A stretch of 13,449 bases of DNA from an uncultured Ruminococcus sp. (GCA_937894495.1 CALCRR010000094.1:1-13449); one strand, 5' to 3'. Shown: positions 1 to 7,480, numbered from the stretch's first letter. The notes: a model not told the origin generated them from the letters alone. Made by a program: numbers and translations.

Positions 1-75
1 GGGGGTTTGTGCGCTCTTTTTGTTTTTGAATGTTAGTTTTTGTTTTCAAACTTTAATCTCCTTGTATTTGCAGAG

Positions 76-101
76 AGTCCCGGCTGGCGTCGGGGCTTTT
101 T
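76..101 (+). terminator. Intrinsic terminator upstream of terS
   Basis: A 7-bp stem (AGTCCCG at 76-82 with CGGGGCT at 91-97, one G-T wobble) has an 8-nt loop and runs into a T tract at 97-101. It probably ends transcription of whatever lies left of the window, or works as an attenuator for the late operon. Bases 1-75 are T-rich and contain no gene or convincing promoter that I can see. Confidence 0.7.
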
Positions 102-141
102 GTTTGGGGGGATCTGTTTGAGGGAAGGACGGTGGAGTCGT

Positions 142-531
142 ATGACGGCAAGGCAAAAGAAATTTGCAGAGTTTTATGTTCAGTGCGGCAACACTGTGCA
201 GAGCGCACTCAGGGCAGGCTACAGTGAAAACTATGCAAATGCGAGAGCGCACGAATTGTTGGAGAATGTTGGAGTTTGCGACTATATACGCAAGCTGTCC
301 GAGAGGGCGCAGAATGAACGGATAATGTCTGCAAAGGAGAGACAGGCTCTGCTTTCCGACATTGCCCGAAGTGAGAGGGAAAAGACGCAGGACAGGGTAA
401 GGGCGATAGACACTCTCAACAAGATGACGGGTGAGTATATCACTAAGCTGGAGGGCAGTGTTACCGCTGATGTCAACAGCCCTTTCGCCAAGCTGACCAC
501 CGAGGAGCTGAGACGGCTTGCCGAGGACTGA
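142..531 (+). CDS. terS: Phage terminase small subunit
   Basis: 129 aa from ATG 142. The small terminase recognises phage DNA and loads the large subunit for packaging. Residues 1-50 match the Terminase_2-type N-terminus: a QKKFAEFYV start, then the helix-turn-helix stretch NTVQSALRAGYSENYANARA and a LLENVGVCDYI segment. A charged helical middle follows and the C-terminus ends EELRRLAED. I chose ATG 142 because a GGTGGAG ribosome site lies at 131-137 and the conserved domain begins there; the frame is open back to 40, but that stretch runs through the terminator at 76-101. The next gene starts 5 nt after the stop. Family and role are known from homologous phages; the DNA site bound (pac or cos) is not visible here. 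Confidence 0.9.
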   Translation: MTARQKKFAEFYVQCGNTVQSALRAGYSENYANARAHELLENVGVCDYIRKLSERAQNERIMSAKERQALLSDIARSEREKTQDRVRAIDTLNKMTGEYITKLEGSVTADVNSPFAKLTTEELRRLAED

Positions 532-535
532 CGAT

Positions 536-1903
536 ATGCTTATAAAGCAGGGGGCAAGGACAGAGCTTGCAAGACGCAGTTTTTTTGATTACTGCCGCCT
601 GAAAGCGCCCGATTTTTACAGACCCGACCGACAGTTTCTGGTAAAGCTGTGCAATGAGTTCCAGAGCTTCCTTGACAGTGATGAAAAGGCACTTATCATC
701 AACCTGCCGCCCCGACACGGAAAATCGAGGACGGCTTGCTGCTTCGCCGAGTGGTATCTGGGAAAGGACCCCACAAGAAAGATCATGATAGGTTCGTATA
801 ATGAAACGCTGTCTACCATGTTCTCAAAGAATGTGCGCAATACCATTTGTGAGGTCAAGGCTGACCGCAGCAGGGTGGTTTATTCCGATATATTCCCGAA
901 TGTGCGGATAAAGCACGGTGACGGAGCTATGAACCTGTGGAGCCTGGAGGGAGGCTACAACAACTACCTCGCCACCTCGCCTGCGGGTACTGCTACGGGC
1001 TTCGGCTGTACGCTGATGATGATAGACGATCTGATAAAGAATGCCGAAGAAGCCAACAATGAAGCGGTCAAGCAGAAGCACTGGGAGTGGTTCACGAACA
1101 CGATGCTCAGCCGCCGTGAGGAAGGCGCAAAGGTCGTGATCATTATGACACGCTGGGCAACGGACGACCTTGCAGGGCGGTATCTGGAGCTGTGCAAGGC
1201 AGAGGGGATACCCTATCGGCATATCTGCATGAAGGCTTACGACAAGGACAGCGGTGAAATGCTCTGCCCTGATATTCTCAGCTTCGAAAGCTATCATACG
1301 ACGATCAGGGCGATGGGTGCGGATATCGCAAGCGCCAACTATCAGCAGGAGCCTATCGACATAAAAGGCAGGCTTTACACGAGCTTTAAGACCTACACAG
1401 AGCTGCCGCCGTTTTTTGAGGGCATATACAGCTATACCGATACCGCAGACGAGGGCAGCGACCGGCTCTGCTCCATTATCTGGGGCGTGTATATGCGTGA
1501 AGCCTACGTGCTGGACGTGTACTACACCAAAGAGCCTATGGAGGTGACCGAGCCTGAGACCGCAAGGCGGCACATGGAAAATAAGGTCAATAATGCCCGT
1601 GTCGAGTCCAACAACGGCGGACGGGGCTTTGCACGTAACGTCAGGCGCATATCCGAGGAGGAGCTCCATAACTGGCTGACGATCTGGACATGGTTTCATC
1701 AGACCGCCAACAAAAAGGCGAGGATCATCACCTATTCGACATGGATAATGCAGCACGTTTACTTCCCGATGAACTGGCGTGACCGCTTCCCCGAATACTA
1801 TAAGGCAATGAATACATATCAGCGTGAGGGAAAAAACGCTCATGATGACGCTCCCGACTGTACGACAGGAGTTGCTGAAACGATGCAGATGTTAGGAGGA
1901 TAA
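536..1903 (+). CDS. terL: Phage terminase large subunit (ATPase and nuclease)
   Basis: 455 aa. This is the packaging motor: an N-terminal ATPase and a C-terminal RNase H-like nuclease that cuts concatemeric DNA. Visible motifs are Walker A LPPRHGKS at 57-64, Walker B LMMIDD at 160-165, a coupling-type motif TRWATDD at 205-211, and acidic nuclease positions at D302 (SYTDTADEGSD), E357 (RVESNNGG) and the HDDAPD cluster at 436-441. Length is normal for siphophage large terminases. ATG 536 is preferred over an in-frame TTG at 518 because GAGGA at 523-527 sits 8 nt upstream and TTG 518 would overlap terS. Translation is probably coupled to terS. No broken motif was seen. Confidence 0.95.
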   Translation: MLIKQGARTELARRSFFDYCRLKAPDFYRPDRQFLVKLCNEFQSFLDSDEKALIINLPPRHGKSRTACCFAEWYLGKDPTRKIMIGSYNETLSTMFSKNVRNTICEVKADRSRVVYSDIFPNVRIKHGDGAMNLWSLEGGYNNYLATSPAGTATGFGCTLMMIDDLIKNAEEANNEAVKQKHWEWFTNTMLSRREEGAKVVIIMTRWATDDLAGRYLELCKAEGIPYRHICMKAYDKDSGEMLCPDILSFESYHTTIRAMGADIASANYQQEPIDIKGRLYTSFKTYTELPPFFEGIYSYTDTADEGSDRLCSIIWGVYMREAYVLDVYYTKEPMEVTEPETARRHMENKVNNARVESNNGGRGFARNVRRISEEELHNWLTIWTWFHQTANKKARIITYSTWIMQHVYFPMNWRDRFPEYYKAMNTYQREGKNAHDDAPDCTTGVAETMQMLGG

Positions 1904-1904
1904 T

Positions 1905-3356
1905 ATGGGACTTGGAAAGTGGGTGAAAAGAAAAATGCAGACATGGCTTGAAATAGTGCCTCCGCCGACAGGACAGACAGTAGTTATAAACAGGGCGCAT
2001 ACCCGTGAGCTTGACGTGCTGCGTTCACAGCTCTGGTATCAGGGCGACGCAGACGAGCTGTTTCAGTTCTTCCACCAGACGGAGACTGCCACAGGCTCAT
2101 TCTGGGGGACAGTGCCGGGCAGCAGCAAGTTCCGCAAGATACACAGCGGTCTGCCTGCGGTGATGGCAAATACTCTGGCTTATCTGGTAAGATCGGATAT
2201 AGATGATATAAAGGCGCCGCCTGTATGGGACGATATCTCCCGGAGCATAAGCTTTGATGAGCTGGTAGGGCAGGCGGTGTGCGACACGCTGGTCAGCGGT
2301 GACGGCGCTTTCAAGATCTCGGTGGATACTGAGCTGTCACCATATCCCATTGTTGAGTTTGTAAGCGGCGATAAGGTTGAGATAGAGCGGACGAGGGGAG
2401 CGGTCAAGGCTGTGATCTTCCGCACGGTATATACGGTGAAGTCTGTCAGGTACGTGCTGCATGAGCGTTACAGCAAGGGCAGGATAGAAACTAAGCTGAC
2501 AGATATGAACGGCAGTCCCAGACCTCTGAGCTGCGTACCTGAGCTTGAGGGCATATGTCCTCTGGTGGAGTTTGACGATGATCTTATAATGGCTGTGCCT
2601 TTAAGATTTTACGCAGATAAAAAGTACCCAGAACGGGGCAGGAGCATATTCAGCGGCGGCAAGTCACAGTGCTTTGACGCTCTTGATGAGGTGGTGTCCC
2701 AGTGGTTAGACGCAGTACGTGCAGGACGTGTAGTTAAATACATACCCCTCAACCTGATACCCAGAGACCCGACTGACGGCAGCTTGAAAGATGTCAGCAG
2801 CTTTGGCGCCGAGGTCATCAAGCTCAACGCTCTCATAAATGAGGGGGAGGCTGATAAGGTGGAGATATCACAGCCTGATATCAAATATGAGGCATTTGTA
2901 AGCGCCTACACGAATGCGGTGCTGATGTGCCTGCAGGGTATCATATCTCCTGCCACACTGGGGCTTGATGTAGGCAGGATGTCATCGGGTGAAGCACAGC
3001 GTGAAAAAAAGGACGTGACAGGCGACACCAGAAATACTATCACCTCAGAGCTAGAAAAAACTCTGCCGAAGCTGATAAACGCAGTGCTTAAAACATATGC
3101 CCGAATGTGCAATGATGCACCCGAGGACTGCGACGTCACCGTTTCATTCGGCGAATACGGCGCACCCGACTTTGACAGCAGAGTCGAGACTGTGGGCAAG
3201 GCGGCGGCTTACGGTGTAATGTCAACAGAGACGCAGGTGGACGAGCTATGGGGCAGCTCTAAAGATGATGAATGGAAGTCTGCGGAGGTGCGGCGGATCA
3301 TGTTTGAAAAGGGAATGCTCACTGCTAATGAGCCGAGTGTGGGCGGAGGTGCATAA
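1905..3356 (+). CDS. Phage portal protein, SPP1 gp6-like
   Basis: 483 aa. The portal forms the dodecameric ring at one capsid vertex, the channel for DNA entry and exit and the docking site for terminase and connector. The assignment rests on overall pattern: a TRELDVLRSQLWYQGDADELFQFF-type N-terminal region, a middle domain rich in beta strands (VEFVSGDKVEIE, RYVLHERYS), and the late helical stretch around residues 355-380 (MSSGEAQREKKDVTGDTRNT) common in Bacillota portals of the Phage_prot_Gp6 type. A strong AGGAGGA at 1894-1900 lies just before ATG 1905, inside the end of terL. The stop overlaps the next start by one base (TAATG), so translation is coupled to the MuF gene. Length is typical. 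Confidence 0.92.
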   Translation: MGLGKWVKRKMQTWLEIVPPPTGQTVVINRAHTRELDVLRSQLWYQGDADELFQFFHQTETATGSFWGTVPGSSKFRKIHSGLPAVMANTLAYLVRSDIDDIKAPPVWDDISRSISFDELVGQAVCDTLVSGDGAFKISVDTELSPYPIVEFVSGDKVEIERTRGAVKAVIFRTVYTVKSVRYVLHERYSKGRIETKLTDMNGSPRPLSCVPELEGICPLVEFDDDLIMAVPLRFYADKKYPERGRSIFSGGKSQCFDALDEVVSQWLDAVRAGRVVKYIPLNLIPRDPTDGSLKDVSSFGAEVIKLNALINEGEADKVEISQPDIKYEAFVSAYTNAVLMCLQGIISPATLGLDVGRMSSGEAQREKKDVTGDTRNTITSELEKTLPKLINAVLKTYARMCNDAPEDCDVTVSFGEYGAPDFDSRVETVGKAAAYGVMSTETQVDELWGSSKDDEWKSAEVRRIMFEKGMLTANEPSVGGGA

Positions 3357-5110
3357 TGCCGGGTATCAGCGGCATTGTCCGCATATTCGAGGAAATAGAG
3401 CTGCGGCTCGTCAAGTCGCTGAAACGCAGCCTCGGACGGCATAAGGAAGAGGAGCGGGAAGAAGGCTTTAACTGGTCGGCATGGCAGGCTGAGAAGCTGC
3501 GAAGTCTGGAGAAGTTCCGCAGAGAGAATGCTGCGATCATGCAGGAGTACACCGAGCAGATCGACAGTGAGACACGGCGGATAATGCAGGAGCAGTTTGA
3601 CGAGGGAATGAACGGCGCTGACGTTCCGCCTGCCGGAGATCAGCCTCAGTTCTTCGGCGTCGATACCACAAAGGTGAACAAGCTCATCGAGGATATATCC
3701 TACCTCGAAAAGAACGCCGAGACAGCCGCACTCAGACTCACCGATGACGTGTACCGTCAAACGGTGAACCGCGTACAGCTTGCAATGGGTACGGGCTCTA
3801 TGACCTTGCAGCAGGCTATTGACAATGCCGTGAAGGACTTCCTTGCGCAGGGGATAAACTGCATCGTCTACAAGGACGGACGACGTGTGAATATCGCAGA
3901 TTACGTCCGCATGGCTCTCCGCACTACGGCTACCAGAGCGGCGCTGCAAGGCAAGTCCGCAAAGTACAAGGCTCTCGGCTATGATACAGTGCAGGTCAGC
4001 TCCTACGGTATGTGCAGCCCCACCTGCAAGCCGTGGCAGGGGCGAATTTACATCGAGGACACGTTCAGCTTCTGGGACGGTGAAGTGAAGGAGTACCCGG
4101 ACGGGGTCCTATGGGGTAGGTCGGACAGCTGCGGCAAGTGGTTCCCTCTGCTGAGCAGTGCGATAGAAAAGGGGCTGTTCCACCCCAACTGCCGACACAG
4201 CATAAGCCTTTGGCGTGACGGTGATCCGCTGCCCGAAAGCGTAGACAACACAGACAGCGAGCGCCGTTATAAGCTTGAACAACAGCAGCGTGCTCTCGAA
4301 AGAGCAGTCCGCAGAGCAAAGCGCAGGGTCGAGGGCTTTACCGATCCCGAAAATATCCGCAAGGCTAAGGCGGAGCTGAGACAGGCTCAGAAGGAGCTTA
4401 GTGACTTCATCGACAAGGTCAATGCTGATGAGGGGGAGACTGTTCTCAGGCGTGATGAGGGCAAGGAGAAGGTGTATGAGGGTGAGTTGACAAATCACAC
4501 TACATCTGATATAATAAGATCAGAGGAAGTGAAAGACTTGGAACAGGCGAAAAAGAGGGATCACAAGATTTTCATTACAGACACAGCGATCAGTCGCATA
4601 GATAGAGTAAAGCCTTCTGACTTCTCTGATCGGCAAGCAGATGAAATGCAGCAAATGCACAAGAAACTTCTCAAAATTGCTAAAGATGAAAACGACAGTA
4701 ATGAAGTTCTTATCATCACCGATTCTGATTTTTCTTCTGAGGTCATGGCTAAAGGAGGGGAGTTCAAAGTTTCTCCGGCTGATAATCCCTTTGCTGTTTC
4801 GATCATTGCGCACGCTGAAAGGCAAAGTTTATTATATCTTCATAATCACCCCAGCACTAATATTTTCTCGATAGGTGATATTGATACTTTTTGCTGTGAA
4901 AAAGCTATAAAAGCGATGTCGGTCGTCACTAATCAAGGCGAAGTGTATGTTTTGAATAAAACCGGGAAGTATAGTTTTGAAGCTACGAAAGAACTTCTGA
5001 CTAATATTTTGAAGTCTTTTCCGGAAGGCGAGATAGATGATAAAATCTTCGTTAAAAAATACCTGAAAGAATGTTACAGAGGAGGCGTGGAATATGTCAA
5101 AGCAAAGTAA
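3356..5110 (+). CDS. MuF-type minor head protein with C-terminal JAB/MPN-like domain
   Basis: 584 aa. The N-terminal ~370 residues are a minor capsid protein of the Phage_min_cap2/MuF type: a charged helical start (10-85), a head-morphogenesis core with CSPTC at 220-224, a KPWQGRIY segment at 225-232 and the hallmark GLFHPNCRH at 273-281, then a basic coiled-coil-like linker at about 300-355. Residues from about 380 on are a different module: it carries HNHPS at 496-500 followed by S505 and D508, the metal-binding HxHP...SxxD signature of JAB/JAMM peptidases, between predicted strands (VLIIT at 451-455, SVVTNQGEVYVLNK at 522-535). I could not place the upstream JAMM glutamate with confidence. 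GC falls from 56% (4141-4320) to 38% (4501-5100) by hand count, so this tail looks separately acquired. MuF proteins of temperate phages are known carriers of swappable C-terminal toxin or effector domains. An effector role is therefore plausible; peptidase activity is inferred. Confidence 0.85.
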   Translation: MPGISGIVRIFEEIELRLVKSLKRSLGRHKEEEREEGFNWSAWQAEKLRSLEKFRRENAAIMQEYTEQIDSETRRIMQEQFDEGMNGADVPPAGDQPQFFGVDTTKVNKLIEDISYLEKNAETAALRLTDDVYRQTVNRVQLAMGTGSMTLQQAIDNAVKDFLAQGINCIVYKDGRRVNIADYVRMALRTTATRAALQGKSAKYKALGYDTVQVSSYGMCSPTCKPWQGRIYIEDTFSFWDGEVKEYPDGVLWGRSDSCGKWFPLLSSAIEKGLFHPNCRHSISLWRDGDPLPESVDNTDSERRYKLEQQQRALERAVRRAKRRVEGFTDPENIRKAKAELRQAQKELSDFIDKVNADEGETVLRRDEGKEKVYEGELTNHTTSDIIRSEEVKDLEQAKKRDHKIFITDTAISRIDRVKPSDFSDRQADEMQQMHKKLLKIAKDENDSNEVLIITDSDFSSEVMAKGGEFKVSPADNPFAVSIIAHAERQSLLYLHNHPSTNIFSIGDIDTFCCEKAIKAMSVVTNQGEVYVLNKTGKYSFEATKELLTNILKSFPEGEIDDKIFVKKYLKECYRGGVEYVKAK

Positions 5111-5234
5111 AAAGCCTATGGCACTTGATGATACGCCAAAGGGCAGAAAGGGCATTGAGGAAATGCTGAAAAGAATGTCCGAAATTGAAGACAAAAAGAA
5201 CGATGATAATAAATCAAACAAAGAGACCGCTTGA
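5094..5234 (+). CDS. Small protein coupled to the MuF-JAB gene, function unknown
   Basis: 46 aa, starting 17 nt inside the MuF gene. A very strong ribosome site AGAGGAGG (5078-5085) lies 8 nt before ATG 5094, good evidence for real translation. The protein is highly charged and probably helical: a basic N-terminus (MSKQSKKP), a PKGRKGIEEMLKRMSEIEDKK core at about 15-35 that could form an amphipathic helix, and an acidic/lysine-asparagine C-terminus. No membrane segment or cysteine. It shares the AT-rich composition of the JAB domain (28% GC at 5161-5220) and ends inside the stem of a terminator, so domain, small gene and terminator look like one module. An immunity or adaptor partner of the JAB domain is possible by position, but 46 aa is short for an immunity protein and I do not recognise the family. 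Confidence 0.65.
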   Translation: MSKQSKKPMALDDTPKGRKGIEEMLKRMSEIEDKKNDDNKSNKETA

Positions 5235-5253
5235 AAGATCAGGCGGTTTTCTT
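5226..5253 (+). terminator. Intrinsic terminator closing the MuF-JAB cassette
   Basis: A 9-bp stem (5226-5234 with 5239-5247, one T-G wobble) closes an AAGA tetraloop and is followed by TTTCTT. The stop codon of the 46-aa gene (5232-5234) lies inside the left arm. It sits in the middle of the late operon, upstream of scaffold and capsid genes that must be strongly expressed, which implies partial termination, antitermination or a fresh promoter downstream. Confidence 0.75.
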
Positions 5254-5270
5254 ATGCCCAAAATCAAATA

Positions 5271-5286
5271 GTCTCCCCGGGGAGAC
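5271..5286. promoter_or_regulatory. Perfect 16-bp palindrome before a strong ribosome site
   Basis: GTCTCCCCGGGGAGAC is a perfect two-fold palindrome. It ends at 5286 and the AGGAGGT ribosome site of the 20-codon frame begins at 5287. As RNA it could fold into a 6-bp hairpin with a CCGG loop; as DNA it could be an operator. Its function is not known; the symmetry and position are what the sequence shows. Confidence 0.45.
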
Positions 5287-5297
5287 AGGAGGTAACA

Positions 5298-5360
5298 ATG
5301 GACTTGGAATACTACCTCGATACGCTGGAGCATACGCTCAGCGGACTTACAGACGAATGA
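5298..5360 (+). CDS. Possible 20-aa peptide or leader ORF
   Basis: A 20-codon frame starts at ATG 5298, 4 nt after a near-ideal AGGAGGT (5287-5293), and ends with TGA at 5358-5360, directly against a terminator hairpin. The peptide is acidic (MDLEYYLDTLEHTL...) and could form a short amphipathic helix. Strong initiation signal, short length and immediate terminator recall an attenuator leader, but there is no run of one amino acid as in classic amino-acid leaders. It may also be a genuine micropeptide carried by related phages. Translation is likely from the ribosome site; the role is unknown. Confidence 0.45.
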   Translation: MDLEYYLDTLEHTLSGLTDE

Positions 5361-5402
5361 GCACTTGCGACCGACGGCAATGTCGGCGGCAGGTGCTTTT
5401 TT
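5360..5402 (+). terminator. Strong intrinsic terminator before the scaffold gene
   Basis: A long hairpin pairs 5361-5375 with 5382-5396 (15 positions, one wobble and one 2x2 internal mismatch), loop GGCAAT, followed by six T at 5397-5402; A5360 can pair with T5397. It shares its outer GCACTT...AGGTGCTTTTTT shape with the terminator at 9144-9173. It lies 31 nt before the scaffold start, so read-through or antitermination is needed unless a promoter is hidden in 5403-5433, where I see none. Confidence 0.8.
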
Positions 5403-5433
5403 CATACAAATTTTAAGAAAGTGAGGTCAGACC

Positions 5434-5943
5434 ATGAAAGAAGACGAGAAGAAGCTCGAACAGGAAGAAAAGCCCGTAGGTGGTGCTGCCGAAGAGACTG
5501 CGGAGAAAGCCGCTGAGAGCGCCGCACTGACTACAGGTGAAACTGCCCCGAAGAGCGAAGAAAAGCCCGTCAGCAGTGAAGCAGGCGCGGCTGAGGACGT
5601 ATCTGCGGAAGGGGAGCAGACAGCTGATGACCCCTCCGAGGAGCTTGAAGTACTTAAAGCCGAGAACACAAGGCTGAAGGCTCAGCTGGAAGCTCACGGC
5701 GCAGGCTTCAAGCCCGAGTACATCGAAGACGCAGTGCTGATAGCCGATAATGCTGCAAGGCGTGACGGTATCACAATTCAGGAGGCTTTGCAGGCAGTTG
5801 CAAAGAAATATCCCGATTGGAAACACGCACCCGGCGACAGCACAAAGGGCGGCTTTAAGGTAGGAGCACAGGCTCATGATGAAGACAATGCAGCGGCAGA
5901 CGACAGCCTTGATGAGGCTTTCGGTATCCGCCGCAAAAAGTAA
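5434..5943 (+). CDS. Capsid scaffolding protein
   Basis: 169 aa. The scaffold guides assembly of the procapsid shell and leaves before or during packaging. The assignment comes from position directly before the major capsid gene and from composition: a Glu/Ala/Lys-rich, low-complexity first half, a coiled-coil segment EELEVLKAENTRLKAQLEAHG at about 69-89, a conserved-looking KPEYIEDAVLIADNAARRDG block at 93-112, and a disordered C-terminus ending in the basic tail GIRRKK, which in related phages is often where scaffold binds capsid. A GAGGT ribosome site precedes ATG 5434. GC is again about 60% (5461-5520), unlike the cassette upstream. Length is normal for A118-like phages. Confidence 0.85.
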   Translation: MKEDEKKLEQEEKPVGGAAEETAEKAAESAALTTGETAPKSEEKPVSSEAGAAEDVSAEGEQTADDPSEELEVLKAENTRLKAQLEAHGAGFKPEYIEDAVLIADNAARRDGITIQEALQAVAKKYPDWKHAPGDSTKGGFKVGAQAHDEDNAAADDSLDEAFGIRRKK

Positions 5944-5958
5944 GAAAGGACTGATAAT

Positions 5959-6873
5959 ATGCCTAATACTGTAAACTATGTTGACAAGTTTGAGACCAGA
6001 CTCAGGGAGCTCTACGGTCAGGAGCTGACCTCGGACGCTCTATACCATTCAAACACTGATATAAAGGTAACAGGTGCAAAGAATATCAAAATACCTACAT
6101 TGTCGGTGTCGGGCTATAAGGATCACAGCAGGAGCTCTCTCAGCTTCAATGCAGGCTCTTATGCCAATGATTTTGAGACCAAGACCCTCGACCACGACCG
6201 TGACATTGAGTTCACTGTAGACCCTATGGACGTTGACGAGACAAACTCTATTCTCTCAGTCGCAAATATCCACAGCCGCTTTGAGAAGACTCAGGCTATA
6301 CCGGAGCTTGACTGCTATACCTACTCAAAGGTCTACAGCGAGTTTGTGAGGGTAGGCGGCACGGTCAAGACCACAGCACTGACGGCTGCCAACGTTCTTG
6401 TCGACTTCGACGACAACCTTGTAGCTCTGGAGGACGCAGGTGTACCTCTCGACAGAGTGATCCTGTACTGCACAGCTGCATACAAGAAGCTTCTCAAGCA
6501 GGCTTCGGATATCCAGAGGACCTTTAACGTCAACGGCGGAAACGGTGCTGTCGACAGGAGGGTCCACACGCTTGATGATATCACAAAGATCGTGACTGTT
6601 CCGTCCGCTCGTTTCAAGACAAAATATGACTACACCGACGGCTGCGTCCCTGCAACGGGCTCAGGTGCGGCAGCAGCAAAGGATATGCAGTATATCCTTA
6701 TTGACCCCGAGTGCCAGGTGAGCCGTGTTAAGCACAGCTACATTCACCTCTTCGCTCCGGGTACAGACAGCCGCACTGCCGACAAGTACATTTATCAGAA
6801 CCGCAGATACAACGGCACCTTTGCCATAGATCATCTTATGACTAAGGGCTGTGTGATCCACGCTGACGCATAA
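5959..6873 (+). CDS. Major capsid protein (HK97-like fold expected)
   Basis: 304 aa. It forms the icosahedral shell. It follows the scaffold gene by 15 nt with a GAAAGGA ribosome site. The N-terminus MPNTVNYVDKFETRLRELYG resembles capsid proteins of A118-type phages, in which an N-terminal helix leads into a TKTLDHDRDIEFTVDPMDVDETN-like stretch (about 75-97) that belongs to the extended-loop and spine region. Later segments include VILYCTAAYKKLLKQA (about 168-183) and the C-terminal HLFAPGTDSRTADKYIYQNRRY. I infer an HK97 fold from family context, not from a diagnostic motif. No cleavable prohead protease domain is visible, in keeping with a separate scaffold and no protease gene nearby. Confidence 0.9.
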   Translation: MPNTVNYVDKFETRLRELYGQELTSDALYHSNTDIKVTGAKNIKIPTLSVSGYKDHSRSSLSFNAGSYANDFETKTLDHDRDIEFTVDPMDVDETNSILSVANIHSRFEKTQAIPELDCYTYSKVYSEFVRVGGTVKTTALTAANVLVDFDDNLVALEDAGVPLDRVILYCTAAYKKLLKQASDIQRTFNVNGGNGAVDRRVHTLDDITKIVTVPSARFKTKYDYTDGCVPATGSGAAAAKDMQYILIDPECQVSRVKHSYIHLFAPGTDSRTADKYIYQNRRYNGTFAIDHLMTKGCVIHADA

Positions 6874-6885
6874 GGAGGGTCGATC

Positions 6886-7140
6886 ATGAAGGCAATAAAG
6901 GATAACAAGGTCTACACGGTCGATGGCAGCTCCGTGAAGGACTATCTTGCAAGAGGATACGATATCTATGAAGATAACGGCAAGCTTATCGAGCGCAGCC
7001 CTTCGAGTACAGTCAGCCGCAGGGAATACGACGAGCTGCTTGCAAAGTACAATGCTCTTGCTGAAAAGACAGCTGCGGACGGTACTCCCAAAAAGAAAGA
7101 AAAGTCAGGCGGTGAGCCTGATGTATCTGGATCCAAGTGA
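6886..7140 (+). CDS. Small head-associated protein
   Basis: 84 aa after a strong AAGGAGGG ribosome site. The N-terminal half, MKAIKDNKVYTVDG...VKDYLARGYDIYEDNGKLIE, looks like a small beta-rich domain of a type commonly found just after the capsid gene in Bacillota siphophages. A coiled-coil segment follows (REYDELLAKYNALAEKTA) and the C-terminus is lysine- and glycine-rich and probably disordered. Position corresponds to the small gene after the capsid gene in A118-like phages, so a decoration or head-completion role is possible, but the function is not established. It overlaps the next gene by 20 nt. Confidence 0.75.
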   Translation: MKAIKDNKVYTVDGSSVKDYLARGYDIYEDNGKLIERSPSSTVSRREYDELLAKYNALAEKTAADGTPKKKEKSGGEPDVSGSK

Positions 7141-7480
7141 GTACAGCGGCAGTATACCGGAACAGGAGCTTGAAAAAAGGCTGAAAAGAGCCTGCCGGGA
7201 CATCGACAGCCTGACTTTTAACAGGATAGTCAGGACAGGCTTTGAGAACCTGACCGAGTTTCGGCAGGAGCTCATCAAGGAGGCTGTGCAGCTCCATGCT
7301 GATTTTTGCTATGACAATGCCCAGCTGCTTGAAAGTCCCCTTGCTTCATATGCTATAAACGGTGTGAGTATGAGCTTTGATAAGTCAAAGACAGTGACTG
7401 TGGGAGACGTTACAACATCAAGCGAGGTTTACAGTCTGCTTATGCAGACGGGACTGTGCTACAGGGGGCTGGTCGTATGA
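7121..7480 (+). CDS. Head-tail connector (adaptor) protein
   Basis: 119 aa from ATG 7121, inside the end of the preceding gene; GGTGAG at 7111-7116 is the likely ribosome site. The protein starts MYLDPSEYSGSIPEQELEKRLKRACRDIDSLT, then a helical block EFRQELIKEAVQLHADFCYDN and a short C-terminal beta part. This is the pattern of small, mostly helical adaptor proteins (SPP1 gp15, YqbG or HK97 gp6-like) that bind under the portal ring. Position, first of four small genes between capsid and tail tube, fits. Its stop overlaps the next start (ATGA), indicating coupled translation. The precise family is inferred. Confidence 0.75.
   Translation: MYLDPSEYSGSIPEQELEKRLKRACRDIDSLTFNRIVRTGFENLTEFRQELIKEAVQLHADFCYDNAQLLESPLASYAINGVSMSFDKSKTVTVGDVTTSSEVYSLLMQTGLCYRGLVV

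Noticed and set aside
1..75. T-rich start of the window with a short TTTGAA/TTCAAA inverted pair as a possible promoter or terminator
   Set aside because: No convincing -35/-10 pair and the short inverted match in AT-rich sequence is expected by chance; the left context is missing.
40..141. Upstream extension of the small terminase frame
   Set aside because: It would translate through a terminator hairpin, lacks a good ribosome site, and the conserved domain begins at ATG 142.
824..1843. Long open frame on the minus strand (339 codons) opposite terL
   Set aside because: It is antisense to a fully motif-supported large terminase, has a Cys/His/Arg-rich composition typical of a shadow frame, and there is no other minus-strand gene in the window.
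4840..4890. RadC DNA repair protein fragment, suggested by the HNHPS motif
   Set aside because: RadC usually has one more residue between HxHP and SxxD and a helix-hairpin-helix N-terminus; here the motif belongs to a domain fused to a MuF head protein.
6947..7120. Upstream extension of the connector frame
   Set aside because: The extension overlaps the 84-aa gene in another frame and reads as low-complexity sequence; the connector's conserved pattern starts at ATG 7121.
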